Shown: positions 26,107-37,602 of the stretch, one piece after another
Numbering within the stretch: the stretch's first letter is position 1
Layout: each line of letters opens with the position of its first letter
Origin: Flammula alnicola
Taxonomy: Eukaryota > Basidiomycota > Agaricomycetes > Agaricales > Strophariaceae
Direction: 5' to 3'
DNA length: 64,000 bases
Assembly (NCBI GenBank): GCA_015499995.1
Contig: JADNRV010000151.1
Span: 62,001-126,000, forward strand
Made by a program: the position numbers and the translations under genes
Notes under the pieces: model-generated
Told to the model about the DNA's origin: nothing
What the model saw: the letters and a program-made list of their open reading frames with translations, nothing else
Database searches by the model: none

Positions 26107-27015
26107 CACAGCCCACCGTTTGTGCGTTGTGCATACTAGTCGCTGCTGGCCAGCGCTTGCTCTTGTTACAGTATTGTATTTTAATTGGTACTAAATATTT
26201 CGCACCGCCATGATAATCGACTGCAATATCAACATAATCTGCATTGCGAAGCCTTCCTAAGAACTGTATTTTCAGCTTTCTGGTGGAAGTCTAGTGTGGA
26301 AAACCCCCCATCCCTCCTTCGAAGTTGGTCTTGCGACTCCTACATGAAATTATGCCAATCAAATTTAGTCGCAAATTATAATCGACATCGTCCATGGCCA
26401 CATCCCTATCTCAGAGAACTGTTCGCCAAAAGAGTTAGCACTAATTTGACGAGATATAACTGCATCAAGTAATGCTCGCCAACACAGGGCAACGCATAAG
26501 TTCAGTAGCTATAGCCCATTGAAATAGATTATTTCTCCACGACGGAGTCGATAATAGCTGGTCAATTGTGACAATGCGAAAAAAGATATACATAATTTAC
26601 TAGAGATATTCATTACAGACAACAAATGTCGTAGTTGTATGATTCCACGCTAGGCTTCTAGGGTATTTCGGACGACTGTCGCGCCCATCTAGTTGGGATA
26701 GCCGATTTTTCTTTGGTGCGAATAAGCCCAAGAGGCAGGCAACATATGAAGGGAATGAGGTGAGGCGAGACAACCAGGCTGTCAAAAAGAACACAGACAA
26801 ATAGAGTGGAGGGTCGAGACGAGAAAGCCGAGCAGTGGAAGAAACATCAAGAAGAGAAAAAAGAAGTTGAGGCATAGGACAAGCCTGCCAGTCAAACGCA
26901 AAGCGATGTAAACCCAAGAAATCGCATCACACCTGCACGAATCATCCCAACTCCGCCTTCCTTCATCGCTCCGTCTAAGCATCCTCTCCTCTCTACTGCA
27001 GGCACAACGAGAGCA
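26107..27015. other. Intergenic, no gene recognised
   Basis: Convergent 3' flanks of the DUF6533 gene and the trehalose-family gene. Nothing coding was recognised. Confidence 0.55.
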
Positions 27016-30000
27016 TCAATTTACACTCGCAAAGCTTCTCAGCACACCCACAGCCTCCTCACTCTCCAATTTCCACTTGGCATCCGTGCCCTTCCCACTC
27101 GTGCTCACCGTCTCAGACCCATCAAACTCGTTCAGCCTTCTCAACAGCTTCTCGTCCGAGCTGATGGCCAGCAAGAAGTCAGTGTCGTGTGTCCCTCCGC
27201 CGTCGCCGCTGCCCATGTGACCGAATCCGCCATACCCACCATCGTCGTTGCCAACGGGGGAGAAGCTGCCGTTGCTCAGACCAGAGGAGGATGGAAGCAT
27301 CCAGGACCCGTGCGCCGACCCGTGCGAGCGCGCGGGTCCGCCGGGGTGCAAAATCGCACCGACAGCGGTAGAGCGCGAGACGTTGTTGGGCAGGATGAGG
27401 AAGCTGTTGCGGCCTGGGATGATGCGGAGGCCGTACCGTTCGCCGAGGCTGGTGTTTTTGAGGGTGAAAAGGGGCAGAGAGGAAGGCAGAAGAAGGAAAC
27501 TGACCTGTCGAAAATGTGGTTCTGTGCCTCGGCAGCTTGCCTCTGTGCCCATTGCCTATCAGGGTGATCAAGAGACTCGCCGGTCCAGAATCGCCAAACC
27601 AATGAAACCTGACGCTCTTCAATGAACGAGCCAGGTGTGCGCTCCGTGAACTGTCATTGTCAAAGTTCAAAGGAACATGAAGCCGTAAACGAAGAAAAGA
27701 AAAAGCAGGTATCTCGATCAGTCATATTGCCACAGGATAACTAGGAACGAAATCGAGAAACTCACGTAGTTGAGGATTTCCAAACAAGCGCTCTTCCACG
27801 TCAAGTTGAAATTCGGAACCATATTGATCCAGTCTCCGCCAGTGGGTTTGCCATTTGCGTTCACGCCACTGCCAACGGAGCGCGTCTTAATAAAGCACCC
27901 ATTCTCCGCTCTACAACCACAAAAAGGCAGTCAATGAGCGACAGCACGAACGACGAAAATATCAAACAAAGGAATGCAAAAACACAAAAAGATAAAAGTG
28001 AAGGAAAACGAGACACCCACACAATCCCGACCTTCGGTACCCTTTCAGCAACAGCCTCCAGAACACCCTTCATCTGCAGTCCGCTCAACAACCACACCTC
28101 ACTCCTCCTGTCCTCCGCCAACTTCCCCAGCACCCCAATCGCATCCTCGACTTCCTTGGGCAACTCCACCTCCGAATTCCCTTTGCCTCCAAGGAACTGC
28201 AGAACGCCTTTCTGAGTGAGATCGCGCCGCCAAAGCGTGCCCTCAAAGTCAACCAGAATGAGTCGTTTCTGCGAGTGCTTGTACTTCGGGAGGAGGAGCG
28301 AGGGCGTAAGGATGGGGGCGGATGACGAGGAGGAGGAGTTGGAGGGATCGTCGAGCGAGGCGGTGTGTTCAGTGTTGGCACGCACACATCGGTTGAGGAA
28401 GGACGTGACGAAGGCCTGGGCTGTTTGGGTAGTGACGTGGTTGTGCAGGTCCTGTGTGGTGTGATGGTTAGCTTTTAATAGAAAAAGAACTAAAAAGAAT
28501 TTAAATGAACCGCGTACCTCCCATCGAGAACGAGCCTCTTCGTCGCTCATAGTCAGTGCCTTTTAAACAGTACGAGATTGTTAGCTGTGATATATGCCGC
28601 GCAACAAGAACAAGGAAAGCATACCTGCTGGATAGCATTCGCCGTGCCTCTCGTGTCCCAAGGATTGATCGCAATACACGATCTGAACCCGCTGTAGCTG
28701 TAGCTGCCCGTAAACTACACAACAGTGAATACACAATACGAAAGGAGTCAAGACAAGAAAAGCCAACCCACCTCACTCAAGATCAATGGCCTATAGCTTC
28801 CCTCCTGACATTCCACAAACTCATGCGTGCGCAACGCCATACCCTCCCTCAAGCTCGTCACAATAAATGCATCCGCCACAGTTAGCAGTGCCAAATACTG
28901 ACTAAACGTTAGATCCTGCGTGTGCAGAAACACGACAGGCTGATAAGTGAGGGTAGAAAAACGCGAGTTGATGCGCGACACGACGTCAGTGACGCCACCT
29001 GCGGCGGCCTCATTGGGCTCGGAGGTCTGCAGAGCGATTTGGATGAGGACGACTTTGCCTTGCCAGGAGGGGTATTTGTCGAGGAAAGCTTCGAATGCGA
29101 CGAGTTTGTGTCGCACGCCCTGGATCTCGTCCAGCTTGTCTCGACCGACGACGATCTTCATCCCCGAGTATCGCGTCCTCAACACCTGAACCCATTCGGC
29201 CACCTCCGGTTCGCGTCTACATCGTGCTCAGGCGCGAGAAGCAAAGAGAGGGGAATAACACGCACTTGCGGACATGCAACTGCCTCACATCAATACCCAT
29301 GGGGAACACCCCAACGTCAACGAACCTGCCCCTCTCAACAACCCCGTCTCTGACCCTCTTCTCCTTTCCCACCTCTCCCTGCTCCTTTTCCGCAACCGTG
29401 AGCCCCTCTCCTTCGGGTATCTGAATGCCTCTCGGCAGCGCCTCAAAGCTCAGGATCCGACTAACAGTCTGCCTCCAATGCCTCGCATAGTTCGCCGTCT
29501 GGAACCCAACCACATCCGCACCCAGCATCCCACGCAACAAGTCCTTCCGCACGGACAGGCAGCGGAAAATCTCGGATGACGGGAACGCGACGTGCATGAA
29601 GAATCCGATCGGTGTACTCGGCGGGATTTTGGGCGAAAGGCGGAGGAGGGTGGGCAGGAGGAGCAGGTGATAGTCGTTCACCCAAATGATGTCGCCGTCT
29701 TGGTAGTTTGCGATGATGGCATCCGCGAATCGCTGGTTGACGGCGACGTATTGCTTGTACGAGGCAGATTCGTAGAATAACTTCGTTTTTGGCGCGTCAG
29801 GGACGGCGTAGTGAAGGCATGGCCAGAGGACCTGTAGATAGAAGTGTTAATACACTGCACTTCTTGAGATTCCATTTCATGCAGCCAGTTTCATAACATA
29901 GCCTCCATCGTAGATGATCCTGTTCAACAAGAGTGGGGCAGCCAACGACAAGCGCAACAGCAAACTTGATTCGTGACTTTCCGGACATCTGGCCACCTCA

Positions 30001-31137
30001 TCCCAGTTGTTGCCAAGGGGAGAGCCGCAAAGCCAGCAGCGTCCAAGAACCACATAAAACGATGGCTCTAGAAAGTGGATCTACGGCTGCCGCTCGATAT
30101 TGAACAGATTATGCCAGATCTACAGCAACACAGTCATGGGCGATCTAACGTTCATGACTCTGTTGCTGTTGCATAACCTCGACAGTTGCAAGCCATAAAC
30201 AAGAGGTAGAAAGGGAGTCTATCCTTATGAAACCAGCGGCATAATAGAGAGCGCACATACCTGATGACAAAATTCGTCGTAGCAGCTCTGGAACTCCGCA
30301 TCGGGAATCCACACTGGCAAACTGTTGCGCTGAGCCAGCATGCGGTGGTCTATGTCCTTCCGCAACTCCTCGCCAAAGCTGTCCGTTGGCGTCCCGAGCG
30401 TGCCGACCCACAGTCTCTTCTTCATCCGCTCACCAACACTCTCCACCGCGTTCTTCAGCCCGCCATTGCAGTGCGGGTTCGGCTCCATGTGCCATGTGTG
30501 GAACGAAGAGGTAGGCGAATCGGCGATCGGAGACGTTGCAGCACGAGCAGTAGACGGTGCACGAGCAGTAGACGGTGCACGGCGCGATGAGGACCTGCTG
30601 TGTTTCCTGCGCAGCCGCGGCGTAGATTGAGAGTCCGGGTGGGTCGTCTGATGTTTGCGCGGGGCGGGTGAAGTGGGCGTCGCGATGCTTGGCTCTGGGT
30701 CGAGCGCAAACCGGGTAAGCTTGGAGCTGCCAAACGGATTCGACGCCTCGATCGTCGGCGAGCGAGTTGAGGGTGTCGCGAACCGGCTCTGTGACAACAA
30801 TGATGAAAGGTTTGCACGCATAATTAAAGCAACTCACCTTGTCTTTGAGGTCATCAACAATACTCTTAAGGGGACCGCTCGCACTGGATGACCGGGTGTG
30901 CGAGTTGTTCGTGATGAGCGCCGGCTTCAGTGGCTTGTTCTTCGCAGCTTCACCCGACGCGTTGCCTGCAGTAACGGCGGCTAGCCGGTGAGCAACGGCA
31001 GGAATCGTGTTGTCGGCATCACTGTGAACAGGCAGCGGGCCTGCCTCTGGCGTGGGTGGTGCCGACTCGCCTAGAACGGCTGTAGTCGGGAGGAAGAGAG
31101 AGGCGATGACAACACGGTGGTTGCGGAATGAGGACAT
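27016..31137 (-). CDS. Trehalose-6-phosphate synthase/phosphatase-family protein, probably regulatory (Tps3/Tsl1-like)
   Basis: Ten exons in phase: 30838-31137, 30261-30788, 29266-29831, 28772-29216, 28625-28714, 28518-28559, 28021-28451, 27766-27910, 27505-27650, 27016-27448. A Ser/Pro-rich N-terminus is followed by a GT20 domain (IWVNDYHLLLLPTLLR, GFFMHVAFPSSEIFRCL, GRDKLDEIQGVRHKL, SLREGMALRTHEFVECQ) and a trehalose-phosphatase-like HAD domain. Catalytic motifs are altered: IWVNDYH for the usual HDYH, GRDKLDEIQG for VDRLDYxKG, and HAD motif I reads DFEGTL instead of DxDGT, with no GDDxTDE motif IV found. This fits the regulatory subunits Tps3/Tsl1 of the trehalose synthase complex better than an active Tps2. 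The protein contains an APSTAR tandem duplication. Confidence 0.88.
29832..30260 (-). other. Unusually long intron in the trehalose-family gene
   Basis: The reading from CYDEFCHQ to VLWPCLHYAVPD requires a 429-nt intron with a GTATGTG donor and CTACAG acceptor, while its sister introns are about 50-65 nt. The interior shows no open frame or recognised repeat. It may hold a decayed insertion. Confidence 0.6.
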
Positions 31138-32897
31138 CTTGAAGGGCAAAAGGTGAACTGGGGTTCATATACGGGATACGACGTCACGATCGATGACAGT
31201 CTATGCACCTTTTGGGATTCGTAGTAGCTCGTTATCGGGATTTCTCTCGTGTAGACTCGGAACTGGGCCTTAGGATTTCGTTGTGTAGTCTTCCTTATAA
31301 ATACATGGCAATCATCCTATATAAAGGCTTTAGGTAACGCAAAAATTGGCTGTTTATCGGGACTCACCTTAGTCTTTGGCTTCTGTCCTTGAACAAAGTT
31401 CCAACTTGTATAAACTGAAATTTTCAACGCTGGTCATGTTACGGTTCGACCCCGTCGCGATCATCCACAGGGCCATTTTTACACCCGCTCGAAGCTGCCC
31501 GACATCATTCTCACGCAGAAACCTCAAGTAAATCACCGAGGTTTTTCCTCACCCACGTTCTTGCCTGTTCTTACTCTTCAGCCATTTCTTCCGATGACAG
31601 GTAACAGAGATGATGCGATAATGTTGTCAAAGAGGTCCTTTTAAGAAAAGGAATGGGAGACGGTAAAGAAAAGCAGACTTGAAGCAGACACACCATATTA
31701 AATGCTTTGGGCTTCCATCGTTTCGTCTTCTGTGCCTGCCGTAGTCTTTGCCCATCGCTCCTTGCTAAGCGTTTCGTATGTCTACAAGCAAAAAATGTGA
31801 GTGTATGCGTAACTTCGGTGGGGAATTTCGATTCTGCCGAGCTGCCGATTCGGATTGTCGGAACATCGCACGGCTGTGCCGCCATATATGCGAAAAACAA
31901 TATCATTTAAGGTCCAAAAACTCGAGAAAGAAAACATATTCTTACCTCTGGAAGATTCGCGGAACCAGTGATTTCGGTCGCTCCAACATCCACCTGGAAA
32001 TGTATGCCGTTCGAGCTTCGAAGTATTGCAATTACTTACCGCTGGACAGCCGAACATCGACAGCTTTCACATTGCTGCATATTTCACCAGCGCGACAAGG
32101 CTGAGATAATAGCAGAGTCAGGGAGGAGAGGGTGGTGGGAGGAAGAAAGGGGAGAGGTTCAGTGTAGGTGTAGAAACTGACTCGGAAGCCGAGTAGGAAC
32201 AGATGTTGTAGATGCCGCAAACTCGGCAGATCCGGCGCGCTCAAACTAGGTTTTATAGAAGAGCTCAGGCTGGGAGAATTCTCGCAGAATTCACAAAGAT
32301 CCTCGCTTGAATGCGATCCTGAGCATGCGACAGGGTGATTCAGAGCTACCCTCTAGTTTAATGGCGGTTCTTGGCATCTTCGTGTTAAGCCACAACGGTC
32401 ATCGCTATGTTGTTTCTTATATATTACAATACTCCTGAGGTCTCCGCCTAACATTTTTCTAATGCTGTAGAAATTTCTCGTCACTGCCCGTATCATCTAC
32501 TGGCCAGATTAAACTCTCTCGATTTACGAGAATTCCAACTCACTTCAACGGAATCGCAAAAAGACTCTGTGAATCTTGAGTTCAACGGAGAATCCCAGCC
32601 TTCAAACCGCCTTGGGATATTTTTAGGAAGCCCCACCTTGCTCCTCCTTGCTCATTAATATCCATTACCCGGATGGCACATCTAGAGACTGGTATCTGCA
32701 GGGCGAACGTGGCTTTATCTTACTCCGCATTATCGGAATAATCGTTGAAACCTCTCTTTGGACAAGAAACCAACGCCGTGTGCGTTTCGACTGGCTCTCC
32801 TATGTAGATCGATTATCGATTATCGTGACACTGACCCATACTTGAATGATGATCCAAGCGTTGATTTACTCGACCGGAAGGTCCTACCATTCCTACA
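31138..32897. other. Intergenic with a possible small minus-strand gene
   Basis: Minus-strand pieces at 31780-32057 can be spliced into MFGCPAVDVGATEITGSANLPE plus PCDVPTIRIGSSAESKFPTEVTHTLTF using two good introns (GTAAGTA..CAG and GTAAGA..CAG). The text looks mildly coding, but start, end and family are unclear. The rest shows only short repeats such as CGATTATCGATTATCG at about 32807-32823. Confidence 0.3.
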
Positions 32898-34034
32898 CTA
32901 GTTGCTAATGATAATAGAATGTTTTCCACCGTCCAAGGGAATGGACTTGGCCTGATTCTCCGAAGAACGCATTCGTATGCCGTCGATCACAAGTGCTTCG
33001 AGAGCAGCTATATCCTCCGGAAGGTTTAAAATACCTGTTGTGCCTTCTGGAGTATTTACCTCCAAGGTGAAGCTGTTAACATGGTTATCGGGAGACATTC
33101 CGATGGTCCACTGCACTCCAAACCACCCGAGCGAGGTCTCAAAGCCTCCTTCCGCGGCTGGTAAACCGCCATCAATATGTGGCGAGATAGCCCATGTCTT
33201 TCCTTGCGGGGAGGTGACAATCAGCCCCAGAACGTAGAACGTCAGTGCAGACGTTGGTCCAGAGCTCCAGCCATGACTGTGCGAGGTGTATGCTGGATCA
33301 TCATTGTATCCCCGATAATATCGATACCTACAGGAGTCAAGAGCCAGAAAATATTAACGAGAGCTTTCAAGGTCCTTGGAAGATAAGACTCACGCGATTG
33401 ACCCGTTAGCAGTGAAGCCTTCTAAGAGGGTGCTTTGAACCGAAATATCGGTATATAGCATGTACCCCCATGTACGCCGGATAAGATCCATGGCGCGTGC
33501 GTCGCTTCCAGCCTCGAAGTGCGCTTGCACCTATACCCACACACCAAGGAGCTTTCAGCGAACATACCGATAATGATAATACTGACATACCTCAAAACCG
33601 CTGATAAAAGGACTGATCGTATCAGGAAGTTCAGGCGCTACGGGCCCAAGGTCGTTCCAGTTCTTCTCCAGGCCATCGCTGACGAGCTCGGCTTGAGCAG
33701 GAGACGTCGTGAGGTTAAACAGAATGGCGAAAGAGTTCGCATCCTGGGGACAAAGAGTAGTCGTTTGGTTATCCCGATACATCCCAGCGCTTTCAAGCCA
33801 GAAGGCTTCATTGAAGTTTTGCTTGAGAGCGCTAGCATTGCGGCCCCAAGCGGCGGAGAGGTCGGTCACGTTCAGGTATTCCGAGAGTGTGGCGGCTGTT
33901 GTAAGAACCTAAAGCTTATTGCAGTTGATTGGCTGAGGAACGAGATATATAATGGGCGGACCTTGTAAAGTATTGCGTTACCTTCGGCATTGTACCCTCC
34001 TCCACCTTGCCTTGCCCAATCCCGAAGTCCAGTC
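32898..34034 (-). pseudogene. GH78-like alpha-L-rhamnosidase, 3' part, separated by a transposon
   Basis: From the insertion point the frame continues LRDWARQGGGGYNAEGNAILYK, then exons with LKQNFNEAFWLESAGMYRD, CPQDANSFAILFNL, WGYMLYTD, GYNDDPAYTSHSHGWSSGPTSAL, LTFYVLGL and the C-terminal beta-sandwich (GLPAAEGGFETSLGWFGVQWT, IHLP-like end KHSIIISN) to the stop at 32898. This is the C-terminal part of the six-hairpin catalytic domain plus the end domain of GH78-like enzymes, which remove L-rhamnose from plant glycans. Frame and splice sites look intact; only the 19-kb insertion separates it from its 5' part at 53119-54557. Confidence 0.88.
34027..34034 (+). repeat. 8-bp target-site duplication, left copy
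   Basis: GTCCAGTC sits directly before the element and recurs at 53119-53126 directly after it. Confidence 0.92.
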
Positions 34035-34562
34035 ACATAGGACAGTGTAACAATCACCTTAGTAACCTAAGTCCGGTAATCAACAAAATCACCATGATCA
34101 CCGGGCTAGCTGCACTGACTCAGAAACAACAGCTGTCATGTGCTTCACGGTGCAGCCAGATCAGGTACGAAATCGCGTGTCACACGGTCCATTTGCATAC
34201 GACTGGGTCCTATAGGCACACCCAGGGCCTGGTTACCGCGCGGGGTTCGGTCCCGAGGGTGAGCGTAATGGGTTCCCGGGGGGCCCCGGAAATTGGTTCC
34301 GAGGGGGGCCCAGCAATTGAATCCCTGGGGTGGCCCGGTAATTGGTTCCCAGGGGGGCCGGGTTAGGGTAGCAGGGTAATAGGGGTGTGGAAATCGGTCC
34401 CCCGAGGGCGGTTATAATAAATGGCCCTCGGGTTCTGCCTAGCATTCTGTCGACAACCGTTCGTCCCTCAGCACGTACTCCCTCGGTCTCGCATATTCAG
34501 CAGAAAACAAGATCTAGTTTTTTCATATTGTCTTCCAGGGGATGTACAAATAGAAAGCAAGC
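34035..34562 (+). repeat. Left terminal inverted repeat of the giant element
   Basis: 528 bp that match the reverse complement of 52588-53118. Differences noted by eye are one extra terminal base, a 2-bp indel (GATCTAGT against GATCTCTAGT) and one substitution near 34180. The GC-rich inner part (about 34265-34375) is built of imperfect 30-40-bp units resembling AATTGGTTCCGAGGGGGGCC. Confidence 0.95.
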
Positions 34563-34818
34563 ACCATTGGCCTTGCTTTCTACTTCTACATCTAGTGAAA
34601 GACAATGAGACAACAAATACTGATCATTTTCCAGTGAATATGCAGGACCGCGGCAGTGCATGCCGAGGGGCGGCCAATGTCATATTTGACCCTCGGCACT
34701 TCTGTCAAGCCTCGTTGAAAATTGTATAATGTAAAATTGTACTGTAATTTCACATCACATGACCAGGTCACGTCAGGGAAATAAAATTATACACTGTCTC
34801 TTCTAACCACAAACCACC

Positions 34819-36070
34819 ATGACAGCAGACATTGCACTTCACCTGACAGAGGCTATTTCCACTTACATGAAAGCCAAATTTCTCCAAAAGCTTCAATCCT
34901 GTGATGATTATGTCCCCTTCCCATCTGACTGGGACTTTACACTCTTGCAGGAATGTGACCTGGCTATTGATGTCCTGACAGAAGCATACAGCAGAAAATG
35001 TAAGTTGATCACTCTTCCAAGGAAATGATGTCGGTCATTAATTCAAAATTTGAAACAGATGTAACCCAGTGGAGGGCCGACGACTATGTGGCCGAGTTAA
35101 CCGAGAAGGCCACCGGTCGCAATTCCAAGGTAGAGGCAAAATTGTTAAAGAAGTTTCCTCCCATATTTTCACCCACGGTCTACCAAATGGAACCATGCAT
35201 AGTCACCGATATGGATGGAAATATCTTGGTCTGGTATATACCCGGGGTGCTGACAACACAACGTTCGGTGAGTGATTCTGTTGACGTCCTCGGGGGCCAA
35301 GGTTGACCGAGGAGCGCCAGAGGCAAATGTGGGACGATATGCATCTACTGGAGAGATCCATCCATACCAAGGGATGCAGTAGCTGGCGCGGGGGACCGAA
35401 ATTTTTCAGAGCAGAAGAAGGATGGTTAAAACCAGGAAATGTTAGCATGGCACCGGCCTGGTTTCAGCAGGCCCACGAGGTAAATAGGCGAATGCAGTTG
35501 CCATCCAAAGAACTGACTTTCTTGCAGAAATCGAACAACATGGAAGTTTCTGCAGCACTGATGCAGAACCACAGCATGGCATGGGTGGAAAAGCAAATAA
35601 GAGCTTCAGCATTAGTTGGTGGAATGTTGAGTATCATGCACCCCGAGGTGTACACCTCTGGAGTAGACAGTCTCAAGTTGCTCGCTGCGCGCCCGAGGTC
35701 GATCAAAAAGGGGGATCGGCTCGCCGAGGTACTCCGAGTTTGGAACTCCCCCTTCACAGTTATGACTGTCATCAGCAACCGAGACACACCATTTCACCGA
35801 GACAATGGGTCAGCTCATCCGTGGTTCGACATACTGGTGGCCCTCGGAATATATGAAAATGGAAGGATTGAATTTCCGGGATTGGGGATGAGATTAAAGT
35901 ATGACCCAGGGACCGTGGTCGCTTTAACTGGCAGGCTTGTCAGGCATGGTGCTAATTGTCCAGGGGACCGAGCATGCATCGCATATCACATGAAGCAGAA
36001 CATTATTGAGGAGTTGGGGATTGCCAAGCCATCATGGGCAAATGAATCAATGTATTCAGACAACTGTTAA
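34819..36070 (+). CDS. TET/JBP-family 2-oxoglutarate/Fe(II) dioxygenase (cargo)
   Basis: Exons 34819-34999, 35059-35267 and 35321-36070 join in phase and give 379 residues. The C-terminal double-stranded beta-helix core shows the iron site: HxD in TPFHRDNGSAHPWFD, the distal His in LTGRLVRHGAN, and the expected 2OG-binding Arg region (GDRACIAYH). The surrounding text (RIEFPGLGMRLKYDPGTVVAL) fits fungal TET/JBP proteins, which oxidise 5-methylcytosine to 5hmC and further. The N-terminal part carries the family's VTDMDGNILVWYIPGVL segment. All key residues are present and no stop or frameshift is seen, so it is probably active in the nucleus. It is convergent with the next gene at 36252-37602. 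TET/JBP-KDZ linkage is an established pattern in mushrooms. Confidence 0.93.
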
Positions 36071-36251
36071 TGTGGTGCCCATGGGGAAGATTTATATATA
36101 TATCCAAATCAAGCAATATATTATTAGCCAGCAATTTATATTCGACAGATGATAAAAAGTACATTTGTGCAAAACATCAGGGCCCTGGGGGAGATGATGC
36201 CGTGGGGGTACAACAAACAAAAATGGTGGGCCGCGGCATATCAAGACTGAT

Positions 36252-37602
36252 TTATTCATCATCTTCCCCATCTCCGTCATATTCTTGTTCACTGTTCTCC
36301 GACTCAACTTCACCCTCAGCATCCAATTCCCAATTAGCACTGTCACCCTCAGAATCGTCATTAGACGAGTTGTGCTCGTCGGAGCCGTCGGAGTCGCGAG
36401 GGCGGAACTCGGTCGGGATTGATTCCACTGACTCTGTGTCAGAGTCATGAGTGTTGGTCGCAGGTGAGTTCGCAGACCCGCTGGCCTCCAGCGGTCTACC
36501 GCCTGACTGCCAAGGGCCCTCGGCCTCCTCTGATGCCTGCTGTTTGGCCTGTGCTCTCCATTTGATTCCATTCAAAATCCCATCATGATGTTCGTGCCTC
36601 GGGAATATGTGCTGGTATTCCTCGGGCAATGAATCCCCATCTTGAAATGGTATGCCATGCTTCGAATGCACCTTGTCAAGTATGTCGTATGCGCCCACCC
36701 TCGCTGCAGATCTCTCTGCAGCCTCTTTACCCAAAATAATCGCGCCGTTGACTCGAGTCTGGACAGACTGAAGGCGTTCAAGAGCCAGGAGCAAGGTCTC
36801 ATGGAGTGGTGCACAGCTACGGCAGGTAGGTGAGCTCCCAGGGACTGTGGGGGTACTGAGGACCTCGGGCGTCCCATCGGTCGCATTCGCCGCTGGGGCC
36901 GGTGGAGGTGGCCTCGCAGCTAGCCCAGGGACATCGCCTATGTTGTGTTGAATGTTCTGAGTGCTTCCCAGAGCTTCCATTTGTGCCATATGTTTCTGCG
37001 TCACCTTTCAAACGCAATGGATATTGTTGTAATAAAAAGAATTGGAGCAAACTCACAGTTGTGAAAAAATCTTTGAAATGGGCTTGTATAATCTTGCAGG
37101 TGACTCGGGGCACCTCGGCCTCCGACTCGGGTGACTTCCACCAGTAACAGTAATCTTTGGTGCACCCGAGGATCTCAGCATCCTCCTCAGCATTGAAGTC
37201 CATGTTAATGGATGCTGGAAGGGTGTTATCCTCGGGCTCCCGAGGGGGGTGAATCTCGAGGATATTATCCGACACATCCTTCAAAAGGTAGGGGATCTGA
37301 ATTCGGAACCCGTTGACTGTGCAATACCCTACGTGAGCGAGTATTTGCTCCTGTTGGATGAATGACTGTTGTTAGACCATGGGCAGTGTTCAAAGGTGCG
37401 AAATGCATACAGCTTCATCGGCAGTGTTCTGCCTCCAGTTCGGGATTTTCCAATTGCGATCGCGTGACATCACTGTTCTCAATGCAGTCCGAAGCCGGGC
37501 CATTAGAAGATGCAACTTCAACCTTGCACTTGCCTCCCGATCTTCATAAGAGGTGGGCATTCGGGCGTCAGGTGGTGGGGAAACAAGGTGTGGTAGAGGC
37601 AT
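36252..37602 (-). CDS. Element-encoded protein of unknown function (cargo B)
   Basis: Exons 37411-37602, 37057-37350 and 36252-37004 join in phase, 412 residues. The N-terminal third is folded-looking (RLKLHLLMARLRTALRTVMSRD, AHVGYCTVNGFRIQIPYLLKD), the middle has a CxxC (CRSC) and a helical stretch (LLALERLQSVQTRVNGAIILGKEAAERSAARVGAYDIL), and the C-terminus is an acidic Ser/Glu/Asp tail. No known domain is recognised. It runs convergent to the TET gene, ending about 180 bp from it, and co-directional with the transposase. Its clean open frames within the element argue for selected function in the element's life cycle. Confidence 0.75.

Noticed and set aside
31440..31465. GGTTCGACCCC word resembling a tRNA T-arm
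   Set aside because: No A box or acceptor stem could be placed upstream at the right distance; no tRNA fold found by eye.
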